Source: Desulfobacula sp.
Lineage (GTDB): Bacteria > Desulfobacterota > Desulfobacteria > Desulfobacterales > Desulfobacteraceae
Direction of reading: 5' to 3'
NCBI GenBank assembly: GCA_027858355.1
Contig: JAQICW010000146.1
Coordinates: forward strand, 1-19,667
Length of the DNA stretch: 19,667 nt
Under the pieces are notes generated by a model, which was not told the DNA's origin, did no database searches, and saw nothing but the letters and a program-made list of their open reading frames with translations. Shown in pieces: positions 1-6,879 of the stretch. A program made the position numbers and the translations under genes. Position 1 is the stretch's first letter. Every line of letters begins with the position of its first letter.

Positions 1-1
1 G

Positions 2-460
2 GCTGTCCAACCTTTTTTTGATAATAGCTATGGATATGCCGTGTTTCCCACTGTAGGAAAAGGCGGTTTTGTGATAGGAGGTGCCTTTGGAAAAGGCCAG
101 GTCTATAAACAAAGAACACTTTCCGGCAAGGTTTCTTTGTCAAAAATAACTGTGGGGTTCCAGCTGGGAGGCCAGGCCTTTTCCGAGATTATTTTTCTCC
201 AGGACAAACGGGCCTATGATGAATTCACCAGGGGTAATTATGAATTTGATGCCTCTGCATCCGCGGTTGCCATAACTGCCGGGGCCCAGGCAAGGGCAGG
301 CAGCCAGGGAGCAACTGCCGGAGCAAGCGCAGGCCCTGCCACAGGTGTCCAGGCTGAAATTAATTACACAAAAGGCATGGCAGTCTTTGTCCATACCAAG
401 GGCGGGTTGATGTATGAGGCTGCCATTGGCGGCCAGAAATTTGATTTTACTCCCCTTTAA
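2..460 (+). CDS. SYLF (Ysc84-type) domain protein, 5'-truncated by the window edge
   Basis: The frame is open from base 2 and ends at TAA 458-460, so this is the C-terminal ~152 residues of a larger protein. The visible part contains FFDNSYGYAVFPTVGKGG, then GGAFGKGQVY, VSLSKITVGFQLGGQAFSE and a terminal GGQKFDF segment, which is the typical layout of the SYLF/Ysc84 lipid-binding domain. An Ala/Gly-rich insert (AGAQARAGSQGATAGASAG) lies in the middle, as in many bacterial members. Bacterial SYLF proteins are usually exported or membrane-associated and of unclear role; a signal peptide would lie outside the window. A GTG at 41 could be mistaken for a start, but the domain clearly begins upstream. 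Family assignment is confident; cellular function is unknown. Confidence 0.85.
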   Translation, partial: AVQPFFDNSYGYAVFPTVGKGGFVIGGAFGKGQVYKQRTLSGKVSLSKITVGFQLGGQAFSEIIFLQDKRAYDEFTRGNYEFDASASAVAITAGAQARAGSQGATAGASAGPATGVQAEINYTKGMAVFVHTKGGLMYEAAIGGQKFDFTPL

Positions 461-490
461 AGGTTTGCAAACCTAGGTTTTAGACTTTAT

Positions 491-640
491 ATGAAAGTAA
501 TGCGTTATGAGTCATGAGTCATGAGTCATGAGTCATGAGTTATGAGTTATGAGTTATGAGAACCAACTTGTCAATTTAGCTTCCCTCAATACTCAATACC
601 CAATACTCACTACTCACTACTCACTACTCACTACTTTCAT
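491..640. repeat. Large inverted repeat built from two arrays of 7-bp tandem repeats
   Basis: Positions 506-560 hold almost eight copies of YATGAGT (CATGAGT or TATGAGT). Positions 585-632 hold about seven copies of ACTCACT/ACTCAAT-type units, which is approximately the reverse complement. The outer ends are a perfect 9-bp inverted repeat, ATGAAAGTA at 491-499 and TACTTTCAT at 632-640. The whole is therefore one ~150-bp hairpin-capable structure with a ~24-bp centre (561-584). Both arrays have a 7-bp period and carry no spacers, so this is not CRISPR. It fills most of the 461-784 intergenic region; between 641 and 724 I see nothing specific. Confidence 0.85.
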
Positions 641-724
641 CCGATTGTGCCTGATAGGGCATGGGGGTTATTGGAAATTCGACGGTTTTTTCATACCTTG
701 TCATACATTCTGGCTGGTTAATTC

Positions 725-772
725 TTGACAAAAAATTTATGTGTATATATCCTATATTCATACACATAAATT
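725..772 (+). promoter_or_regulatory. vapBC promoter with palindromic operator
   Basis: A -35 TTGACA (725-730) is followed after 17 bp by TATCCT (748-753). A perfect 13-bp inverted repeat, AATTTATGTGTAT (734-746) and ATACACATAAATT (760-772), spans the -10 region with a 13-bp centre. GGGAG at 773-777 is the ribosome binding site, 7 bp before the vapB ATG at 785. VapBC complexes normally repress their own promoter by binding such palindromes, so autoregulation is inferred. Confidence 0.7.
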
Positions 773-784
773 GGGAGACCACTA

Positions 785-979
785 ATGAGAACGAATATTG
801 TAATTGATGATGATCTTATTAATGAGGCAATGGTGCTTAGTAAAATAAAAACCAAGAAAGCTGTTGTTGAAACAAGTTTAAGGTTATTGGTTCAGATTAA
901 AAAACAGGAAAAAATAAAAACTCTTCGCGGCCAATTAAAATGGGATGGGAACCTTGAAGAGATGAGGATTGATCATTGA
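785..979 (+). CDS. vapB: VapB-family antitoxin
   Basis: This 64-residue protein begins MRTNIVIDDDLINEA, the short beta-strand plus helix of a ribbon-helix-helix DNA-binding fold, and continues with the basic KIKTKKAVVETSL helix and LVQIKKQEKIKTLRGQLKWDG. That last part is the usual C-terminal toxin-neutralising tail of VapB antitoxins (the LRG..W.G pattern is common in this subfamily). Its stop codon overlaps the start of the PIN-domain toxin gene by 4 bp (TTGA), so the two are translationally coupled. The start is ATG 785 with GGGAG 7 bp upstream. It is expected to bind and inhibit the downstream toxin and to repress the operon through the 13-bp inverted repeat just upstream. Confidence 0.88.
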   Translation: MRTNIVIDDDLINEAMVLSKIKTKKAVVETSLRLLVQIKKQEKIKTLRGQLKWDGNLEEMRIDH

Positions 980-1374
980 TTCTGGTAGATTCATCAGTAT
1001 GGATCGATTATTTCAATGGCAAACCCAGCTGGCAGGCAGATTTGCTTGACTATTATCTATCCGAAGTGCCCATTATCATGGGAGATTTAATCTTCCTGGA
1101 GGTCTTGCAGGGTTTTCGGTCTGATAAGGATTTTAAAACTGCCAAATCTTTTCTAAGTGCTTTGCCCTTTCGCCCAATGGTCGGTTACAATGTTGCCCTG
1201 AAAAGCGCACAAACTTACCGGGAACTCCGGAAAATAGGTATTTCCATACGTAAAACAATTGACGTGATAATAGCTGTCTTCTGTATTACTCACGGATTCA
1301 CTTTGCTCCACGATGATCGCGATTTTGATCCCATATCAGCCCATTTCCCCTTAAAAACATCAAAGCCCTATTAA
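976..1374 (+). CDS. vapC: VapC-family PIN-domain ribonuclease toxin
   Basis: A 132-residue PIN-domain protein. Acidic active-site residues are in place: D5 in ILVDSSVWIDYF, E42 in FLEVLQGF, D96 in TIDVIIAV and D114/D116 in HDDRDF. VapC toxins are Mg2+-dependent endoribonucleases, usually cleaving tRNA or rRNA; the target here is unknown. The start is a TTG at 976 overlapping the vapB stop (TTGA), giving the N-terminus at the expected distance from D5. The gene appears intact, so the pair is probably a functional type II toxin-antitoxin module. It converges with livF, with a MITE-like element between them. Confidence 0.88.
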   Translation: MILVDSSVWIDYFNGKPSWQADLLDYYLSEVPIIMGDLIFLEVLQGFRSDKDFKTAKSFLSALPFRPMVGYNVALKSAQTYRELRKIGISIRKTIDVIIAVFCITHGFTLLHDDRDFDPISAHFPLKTSKPY

Positions 1375-1528
1375 AATCTGCCCATCGATTCCAAGGGATT
1401 ATCTATCTGAAAATAAAAAGAGCCAACTCTGTATTAACCAAAGCCGACTCTTTGTAAAAATAGAATACTTAGGACCGCAAAGTTTATAAATTGAGGTCCT
1501 TATTTCAAACGTCGCTTATTTTAGTGCC

Positions 1529-1698
1529 TGACCGAAAACCCCGTGTTTGGACGGCTCGTAGAAGAGCAATGCTCACAAAGTTGCCCATATACAAGGCGCA
1601 AAAAATCTTGAAACCGGAGTGTACTATTGTACATGAGGCCCGATTTATAATTTGGCAAGCTTTTGCAGCAACGCAGTAGATGGGTGAGTTTTCGTTCA
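1529..1698. mobile_element. MITE-like element (imperfect palindrome with terminal inverted repeats)
   Basis: TGACCGAAAACCC (1529-1541) and the complement of GAGTTTTCGTTCA (1686-1698) match at 11 of 13 positions. Inside, CCCATATAC (1584-1592) pairs imperfectly with GTAGATGGG (1676-1684), and the centre is TGTAC-TATT-GTACA (1620-1633), so most of the 170 bp can fold on itself. Open frames within it look like by-products of this structure. I see no clear target-site duplication. It lies between convergent vapC and livF, a typical landing place for short non-autonomous elements. My impression is that similar sequences recur in Desulfobacteraceae genomes, but this is from memory. The rest of 1375-1707 shows only minor inverted repeats such as AGGACC (1471-1476) with GGTCCT (1495-1500). 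Confidence 0.5.
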
Positions 1699-1707
1699 AA
1701 TACTATT

Positions 1708-2430
1708 TTATTCTCCCAGATAGGCTTCCCTAATCTTGGGATTGGTTAGCAGATCGCTGGCTTTGTCTTCCAGAGTGATTTCCCCGGTTTCAACCACATA
1801 GCCCCGGGAAGCGGCATGGAGTGCCAGGTTGGCATTCTGCTCCACCAGGAGAATGGTGGTACCCTCTTCTTTGTTAATAGTGGCAATAATATCAAAGATC
1901 TGCTGGATAATGATGGGAGCAAGCCCCAGGGAAGGTTCATCCAGCAGCAACAGCTTGGGTTTGGTCATCAAGGCCCTTGCAATGGCCAGCATCTGCTGCT
2001 CACCCCCGGACAGGGTTCCGCCCTGTTGACTTTTCCTTTCGCCAAGAATTGGGAAGAGATCATAGGAATGCTGGATATCTTTCAGAATCTGATCGGTATC
2101 ATTCCTGTGAAAGGCTCCCAGCCTGAGGTTTTCCATAACTGTGAGCCTGGGAAAAATCCGTCTACCCTCGGGCACCTGGCACAGCCCCATGGTTGGAAGC
2201 TTTTCCGGGGATACCTTGTTGATCAGCTTGCCATCATAATAAATTTCCCCTTTTTCCGCCTTAACAATCCCGCAGATAGTCATTAGCGTCGTGGATTTAC
2301 CAGCGCCATTGGCACCGATAATAGCCACAATTTCTCCGGGCATTACTTTAAGGGATATCCCTTTTAAGGCTTTGATGGACCCGTATCCGGAATGGACATT
2401 TTTCAATTCAAGAATTGGTTGATCACTCAT
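1708..2430 (-). CDS. livF: LIV-type ABC transporter ATP-binding protein LivF
   Basis: A 240-residue ATPase of the branched-chain amino acid (HAAT) uptake transporter, which energises import with LivG. Walker A is GANGAGKST (residues 39-47), the ABC signature LSGGEQQ (140-146) and Walker B LLLLDEP (160-166), followed by the switch His-equivalent region LLVEQNAN that is typical of LivF. VPEGRRIFPRLTVMENL is another LivF hallmark. The length is normal for the family. The start at 2430 has AGGAGGG upstream, inside the end of livM; the gene follows livM after 6 bp as the last gene of the operon. Substrate could be branched-chain amino acids or related amides; sequence alone does not fix this. Confidence 0.93.
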   Translation of the reverse strand: MSDQPILELKNVHSGYGSIKALKGISLKVMPGEIVAIIGANGAGKSTTLMTICGIVKAEKGEIYYDGKLINKVSPEKLPTMGLCQVPEGRRIFPRLTVMENLRLGAFHRNDTDQILKDIQHSYDLFPILGERKSQQGGTLSGGEQQMLAIARALMTKPKLLLLDEPSLGLAPIIIQQIFDIIATINKEEGTTILLVEQNANLALHAASRGYVVETGEITLEDKASDLLTNPKIREAYLGE

Positions 2431-2436
2431 GGGTCT

Positions 2437-3663
2437 TTAGCCCTCCTTTTCTTCAGATCTGGTACCCACACGCTTGGCCGGTATGAGACCGGAAGGCCTG
2501 AAAAGCATCATGATAACCATTGTGGCGCCAAAGATCAGCATACGATAGGAGTCAAACTCCCGGAAAACCTCGGGCAGGACAATCAGGGCGATAACCCCCA
2601 GAATAATTCCAGGGATGGATCCCATGCCCCCCAGAACCACCATACACAACACCATGGCTGATTCAAGAAAGGTAAAACTTTCCGGGCTGACAAATTTCAT
2701 GCGGGCCGCAAAAAACGCACCTGCCATGCCGGCAAACACGGCACCCATGGCATAAGCCAGGAGTTTATAAATAAAGGTATTCACCCCCATGAGTTCAGCT
2801 GCGGTCTCATCTTCCCGGATGGATTCCCAGGCACGGCCCACCCGGGAAAAATTTAAGCGCTGAACCCCAATGGCCACAACTATGGCCAGACCCAGGGCAA
2901 AATAATAAAAGAATTGAAGTTTTTTCACCCAGATATGTTCAAAGGTGAATCCGTTTTCAAATATCGGCCAGTAAATACCAATGGGCTTGATCCCGAGAAT
3001 ACCATTGGGACCATTGGTCAGGGTCATCCAGTTGTTGAGGATGATCCGTATGATCTCTCCAAAACCCAGGGTGACAATGGCCAGGTAGTCCCCCCGCATG
3101 CGCAGGGTTGGATACCCCACTATACAGCCGGCAATACATGCAGTGAATGCTGACAAAGGCAGGCAGACCCAAAAGGCCAGACCATAGGTGACGTTAAGCA
3201 CGGCATAGGTATAGGCGCCCACACCGTAAAATGCAATATACCCAAGATCCAGCATCCCGGCCAGACCCACTACTACGTTGAGGCCCAATCCCAGGCAGAT
3301 ATAAAGCAACACATTAATGGCAACATCTGTGCCGTAGCGGCCTGCAAACTGGGGGTAGATCAATGCAAATATCAGGGCTGCACTTATCCAGACCCAGGTG
3401 GGAAGGGCAGTGGAAGCGGCCTTGATATTTCCTGCAACCCGGGAAGCCGGCTTTGCAATAAATTGCAAGGAGTCCCCGGCCTTCATCACATAAATCATCA
3501 GACAGACAAAAGATCCTGCCAATAGATAACTCCAGACCGTCACAGTTTTCTGAAACGTCAGGGTACCGTCAGCATGAATGCCCAGCATCGGCCAGAGCAG
3601 CCCTAAAAGCCACAACATGCCGATGGTATATGGTTTCCAAACTTTCTTAAACTCTTGTATCAT
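2437..3663 (-). CDS. livM: LIV-type ABC transporter permease LivM
   Basis: An integral inner-membrane permease of about 408 residues with many hydrophobic segments. The segment NVVVGLAGMLDLGYIAFYGVGAYTYA and the later WESIREDETAAELMGVN loop (the EAA-like coupling region that contacts the ATPases) identify LivM. The N-terminus carries extra membrane segments, as in long LivM forms. I prefer the ATG at 3663 (MIQEFKKVW), with a weak GAG 7 bp upstream; an ATG at 3687 would add eight residues but has no visible ribosome binding site. Either start overlaps the 3' end of livH, so the two permease genes are coupled. It should form a heterodimer with LivH. Confidence 0.92.
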   Translation of the reverse strand: MIQEFKKVWKPYTIGMLWLLGLLWPMLGIHADGTLTFQKTVTVWSYLLAGSFVCLMIYVMKAGDSLQFIAKPASRVAGNIKAASTALPTWVWISAALIFALIYPQFAGRYGTDVAINVLLYICLGLGLNVVVGLAGMLDLGYIAFYGVGAYTYAVLNVTYGLAFWVCLPLSAFTACIAGCIVGYPTLRMRGDYLAIVTLGFGEIIRIILNNWMTLTNGPNGILGIKPIGIYWPIFENGFTFEHIWVKKLQFFYYFALGLAIVVAIGVQRLNFSRVGRAWESIREDETAAELMGVNTFIYKLLAYAMGAVFAGMAGAFFAARMKFVSPESFTFLESAMVLCMVVLGGMGSIPGIILGVIALIVLPEVFREFDSYRMLIFGATMVIMMLFRPSGLIPAKRVGTRSEEKEG

Positions 3664-4558
3664 CGATATTCTCGCCCATAATTCCATTTGGTTTAAAATA
3701 AAGAACGCTAATCAAAATGATAAATGCAAACACATCCTTGTACTCGCCGGAGATATAACCTGCACCGAATATTTCAACCATTCCGATAATCAGACCGCCT
3801 ATCATGGCACCGGTAATATTTCCGATCCCCCCCAGAACAGCTGCGGCAAAAGCCTTGATGCCGGGAACAAACCCCATGTCATACTTTACTGATCCATAAT
3901 ACAGGCCATACATGATGCCTGCGGCTGCAGCCAGCCCTGCACCAATGGCAAAGGTCAAAGAGATGATCCGGTTGCTGCCGATGGCCACCAGGGCGGACAT
4001 GGTCTTATCCTGGGCAGTAGCCCGCATGGCCATACCGATTTTAGTCTTGAACACCAATAGATTGAGACCTACCAGCAGGCAAGCGGTAAGGGATACGATC
4101 ATGATCTGGAGCTAGCAGATGGTGACCATGCCAAAATCAAATCTTCCCTGGAACAGCTCACCTGGATAAACCTTGTCATATACTCCCTGGGTAAGCATCA
4201 TTCCGTTGGAAAGGAAAATAGACATCCCAAGGGCTGACAAAAGAGCGGCCAGCCTGGAATTTTTCCGCAATGGTTTATAGGCAATTTTTTCAACTCCAAC
4301 GGCAAGATAGGCGCAATAGGCCATGGCAATCATAAATGAGGCTGTCAAACAGATTATGGGGTAGGATTCCATATAACCCATCCCTGCAAAATAAGCCAGG
4401 GCAATGGCACCCACATAACCTCCAGCGGCAAAAAATTCACCATGGGCAAAGTTGATGAGCTGGATAACACCGTATACCATGGTATAGCCCAATGCGATCA
4501 ATGCATACATCCCGCCAAGGGTTATCCCGTTAATCAATTGCTGAATAAAATATTCCAT
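3647..4558 (-). pseudogene. livH: LIV-type ABC transporter permease LivH, interrupted by one in-frame amber codon
   Basis: Reading through a single TAG (codon 149, plus-strand CTA at 4112-4114) gives a normal-length 303-residue LivH. The N-terminal half starts MEYFIQQLINGITLGGMYAL and contains GYTMVYGVIQLINFAHGE; the C-terminal half contains the coupling motif MRATAQDKTMSALVAIG and GGIGNITGAMIGGLIIG. No frameshift or other lesion is visible and both halves are well conserved. The stop falls within MVTIC-*-LQIMIV, where homologues usually have an aromatic or polar residue (as in ITYLQ-like segments), so a one-base change from TAC/TAT, TGG or CAG would explain it. It could be a recent null mutation, a sequencing error, or UAG readthrough. 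A GTG or ATG restart inside the second half (ATG 4102) would yield only half a permease. Confidence 0.85.
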
Positions 4559-4605
4559 TATTTTCCAGTATCTTTAAAGTTCTTAACTTTCGTTCCTGGG
4601 GTGGA

Positions 4606-4643
4606 CAAAAAGATGCGGCTTTTGCCGCGGCAAAAGCCGCATC
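4606..4643 (-). terminator. Perfect hairpin terminator between the substrate-binding protein gene and livH
   Basis: GATGCGGCTTTTGCCG (4612-4627) is immediately followed by its exact reverse complement (4628-4643), a 32-bp perfect palindrome. On the minus strand it is followed by TTTTT (plus-strand AAAAA at 4607-4611). It starts 13 bp after the binding-protein stop codon. In LIV operons an intercistronic terminator of this kind typically lets the binding protein be made in excess over the membrane components; that role is inferred. Confidence 0.8.
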
Positions 4644-4656
4644 ATATTTAACCGGA

Positions 4657-5793
4657 TTATTTAATCAGACCTGCAACAGGTTCCCAATAGGCAACAAACT
4701 TGCCGTCAACTACTTTATAGGCAATGTAGGAAGATCCGGAATCTCCATTGGCTCTAAATTTGACATGTTTTGCAACACCCTGGAAATCCTGTTTCATCAA
4801 TTCAGCTTTCACTTTTTTAGAATCAGTGGAACCAGCTGATTTAATGGCGTTTAACAGGGAGGTGGCAGCATCATAGGCATAGGTTGCATAGGCTGCAATG
4901 GCACCGTATTTGGGCACATATCTTTCTTCAAAGGCTTTGTATTGAGGTGTACTGGTATCTGTAAAACCATAGGTCAGGTAAACCCCTTCAGCTGCAGTTT
5001 TTGCAACATCCATGTACTTGGGCTGGAACACGGCATCCTGGGTAACAATCTGGGATTTCAGGCCCAGACGTTTTGCCTGGAGAGTCATCATGGCTGCGGG
5101 AGAGTATCCCTGGAGAGACATGTAGTAGATATCAGCATTTGCCCGTTTTGCCATGGTCAAAATTGCGGAAAAATCTTTGTCACCCTGGTTAACATGCTCA
5201 TGTTTAACTACTTCCATGCCCAGTGCCAGTGCAGCTTTTTTAACACCATCTGCAAGGCCCTGGGAATAGGTGGTTTTATCATCCACGATGAAAATAGTTT
5301 TGGCTCCCAAAGACTCTTTCATGAATTTGGCTGCAGCAGGGGCCTGATCATCGTCTCTTCCGCACATTCTGAACATATAGGGAAGACCACGGTCAGTAAC
5401 TTTTTCGTTTGTGGAAGCCGGGGTAATCATAATAATGTCTTCTTCATCCAATGTTTCTGAGGACGGAATAGTTGAAGAAGAACAATAGGCACCAACAACT
5501 CCTGCAACTTCAAGGTTGATAAGTTTGTTAGCTGAGGCAACAGCCTGTCTCGGGTCACAGGCAGTGTCCTGGGGGAAAAGTTCAATTTCATCGTAACCAG
5601 GCATTCCACCTGCTTCTTCAAAGACTTCAATTGCTGTTAAAACACCATTTTTAATGTCTGTTCCATCAGAGGCATAGGGACCTGTCAAAGGACTCATTGA
5701 ACCGATTTTCAAGGTTTTTGCAGAAACACCACCTAATAGAAATGGAACCAAAATCAATCCCATAGCCATAATTGAAACAATTCTTTTTTTCAT
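4657..5793 (-). CDS. livK: LIV-type ABC transporter periplasmic substrate-binding protein
   Basis: A 378-residue type I periplasmic binding protein. Residues 1-25 form a signal peptide (basic MKKR, hydrophobic core, VSA before K26) with no lipobox cysteine, so export to the periplasm is expected. The mature start LKIGSMSPLTGPYASDGTDIKNG and the segments GVVGAYCSSSTIPSSETL and IIMITPASTNEKVTDRG are the typical LivJ/LivK ligand-pocket regions. AGGAGG lies 6 bp upstream of the ATG. The gene follows livG after 16 bp and is separated from livH by a strong hairpin. Substrate is probably a branched-chain amino acid, but this superfamily also binds amides, urea and aromatic acids, so the symbol is provisional. 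Confidence 0.93.
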   Translation of the reverse strand: MKKRIVSIMAMGLILVPFLLGGVSAKTLKIGSMSPLTGPYASDGTDIKNGVLTAIEVFEEAGGMPGYDEIELFPQDTACDPRQAVASANKLINLEVAGVVGAYCSSSTIPSSETLDEEDIIMITPASTNEKVTDRGLPYMFRMCGRDDDQAPAAAKFMKESLGAKTIFIVDDKTTYSQGLADGVKKAALALGMEVVKHEHVNQGDKDFSAILTMAKRANADIYYMSLQGYSPAAMMTLQAKRLGLKSQIVTQDAVFQPKYMDVAKTAAEGVYLTYGFTDTSTPQYKAFEERYVPKYGAIAAYATYAYDAATSLLNAIKSAGSTDSKKVKAELMKQDFQGVAKHVKFRANGDSGSSYIAYKVVDGKFVAYWEPVAGLIK

Positions 5794-5809
5794 CTTTTCC
5801 TCCTAAAAA

Positions 5810-6577
5810 TTATTGGTTAGCTGGCTGACCAAGATAGGCCTCAATCACCTTTGGATTATTCTGAATTTCCTGGGAATTTCCTTCAGCAATTTTAACGCCA
5901 TAATCAACACAAACAATATGATCACACACGCCCATGACCACTTTCATGTCATGCTCCACCAGGAGCACATCAATGCCCAGGTCTTTTATGCGTGCAATGT
6001 CCTTCATCAACTCTGAGGATTCAGAGGGGTTCATACCAGCGGCTGGCTCATCCAGCAGCAATACTTTGGGTTCCGAGGCAATGGCTCTTGCAATTTCAAG
6101 CCTCCGCTGCAGGCCATAGGGCAGGTTGGAAGCCACGGTATCTGCATATTTTCCAACACCCATAAATGTCAGAGCTTCCAGGGCTTTTTCCCTGATCCTG
6201 GCCTCTTCCCGTTTCTGGGACGGGGTTCTTAAAATAGAACCGACAATTCCTTTGCTGGTCCGGCAGTGCCTTGCAACCATGGCGTTTTCAACAGCGGTCA
6301 TGGCGGAAAAAAGGCGAATATTCTGGAATGTTCTGGCAATGCCTTTTTTAAAAATCACATAGGGTCTGTTGCCAAGGATGCTGTCCCCGTCAAAGATCAC
6401 TTGGCCTTCAGATGCCTGGTATACACCGGTAAGAACGTTAAAAACCGTGGTTTTCCCAGCACCATTAGGCCCTATCAATCCCACAATAAGCCCGTTGCCG
6501 ATGGTAAAACTCAAATCAGATAATGCCAAGAGCCCACCAAACCTTACGCTGATATTTTTTAGTTCTAATTGTGCCAT
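5810..6577 (-). CDS. livG: LIV-type ABC transporter ATP-binding protein LivG
   Basis: First gene of the operon, about 255 residues. Walker A is GPNGAGKTT (residues 36-44). The signature is the LivG-type degenerate form LPYGLQRRLEIARA, and Walker B is VLLLDEPAAGMN. ARTFQNIRLFSAMTAVENAMVARH is the conserved LivG Q-loop region, and the protein ends NNPKVIEAYLG as usual. I chose ATG 6577 (MAQLELKNISVRFGG), which matches the normal N-terminus; a TTG at 6589 would add four residues with no ribosome binding site. It pairs with LivF to power LivH/LivM. The first position for livG, before the binding protein gene, is an unusual order. Confidence 0.93.
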   Translation of the reverse strand: MAQLELKNISVRFGGLLALSDLSFTIGNGLIVGLIGPNGAGKTTVFNVLTGVYQASEGQVIFDGDSILGNRPYVIFKKGIARTFQNIRLFSAMTAVENAMVARHCRTSKGIVGSILRTPSQKREEARIREKALEALTFMGVGKYADTVASNLPYGLQRRLEIARAIASEPKVLLLDEPAAGMNPSESSELMKDIARIKDLGIDVLLVEHDMKVVMGVCDHIVCVDYGVKIAEGNSQEIQNNPKVIEAYLGQPANQ

Positions 6578-6651
6578 ACAGAATATCAATCCATTATAAT
6601 TTTAACCTGACAAACCGCTTAAGAAGCGCTTCTATAGTCTATTTGTAGTTT

Positions 6652-6680
6652 TTTGTAGCCCATAAAATTTTTATTGTCAA
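6652..6680 (-). promoter_or_regulatory. Probable promoter of the liv operon
   Basis: On the minus strand TTGACA (plus-strand 6675-6680) is followed by a 17-bp spacer and TACAAA (plus-strand 6652-6657), a good sigma-70 match. Transcription would begin near 6645, leaving a ~70-nt leader that contains the perfect dyad GAAGCGCTTC (6623-6632), a possible operator or leader hairpin. The rest of the 6578-6879 divergent intergenic region is AT-rich, and I see no other clear element apart from the lexA control region. Confidence 0.55.
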
Positions 6681-6822
6681 CAACAAAAAATCACATTTTC
6701 CATGACAATACAACAAAAAACCAGGCCAGGCAATGGAATACATATTTGTAATGGTCTAACCATATTAATTTTAATTAAATTTTTTGTTCAGGGTTTTTCT
6801 TTACAAAGCATTTACATTTATA

Positions 6823-6851
6823 TTGACATTAGAGTCACAATTTGCCACTCT
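6823..6851 (+). promoter_or_regulatory. Candidate promoter/operator of the lexA-imuB-dnaE2 cassette
   Basis: TTGACA (6823-6828) lies 51 bp before the repressor ATG. Directly after it is the inverted repeat AGAGT (6831-6835) - 11 bp - ACTCT (6847-6851), where the -10 region would be. I cannot see a good -10 hexamer. LexA proteins normally bind a palindrome in their own promoter and those of this cassette, and the recognition sequence varies among bacterial groups, so this dyad is a reasonable candidate for a lineage-specific SOS box. It is not the E. coli type CTGT-N8-ACAG. Confidence 0.4.
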
Positions 6852-6879
6852 GACAAAAATTAACAGGAGCAGGTGAGCA

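Noticed and set aside
506..634. Regular direct repeats that could suggest a CRISPR array
   Set aside because: The units are 7 bp, directly abutting and without unique spacers, and no cas gene is nearby.
1491..1699. Two opposite 62-64 residue frames
   Set aside because: Both lie within the self-complementary MITE-like element, which explains open frames on both strands.
1816..2286. Plus-strand 156-residue frame within livF
   Set aside because: It is antisense to the conserved ATPase domain and is a codon-bias by-product.
4102..4558. Pyrrolysine insertion as an established explanation for the livH UAG
   Set aside because: LivH is not a known pyrrolysine protein and no pyl genes are in the window; kept only as one option to test.
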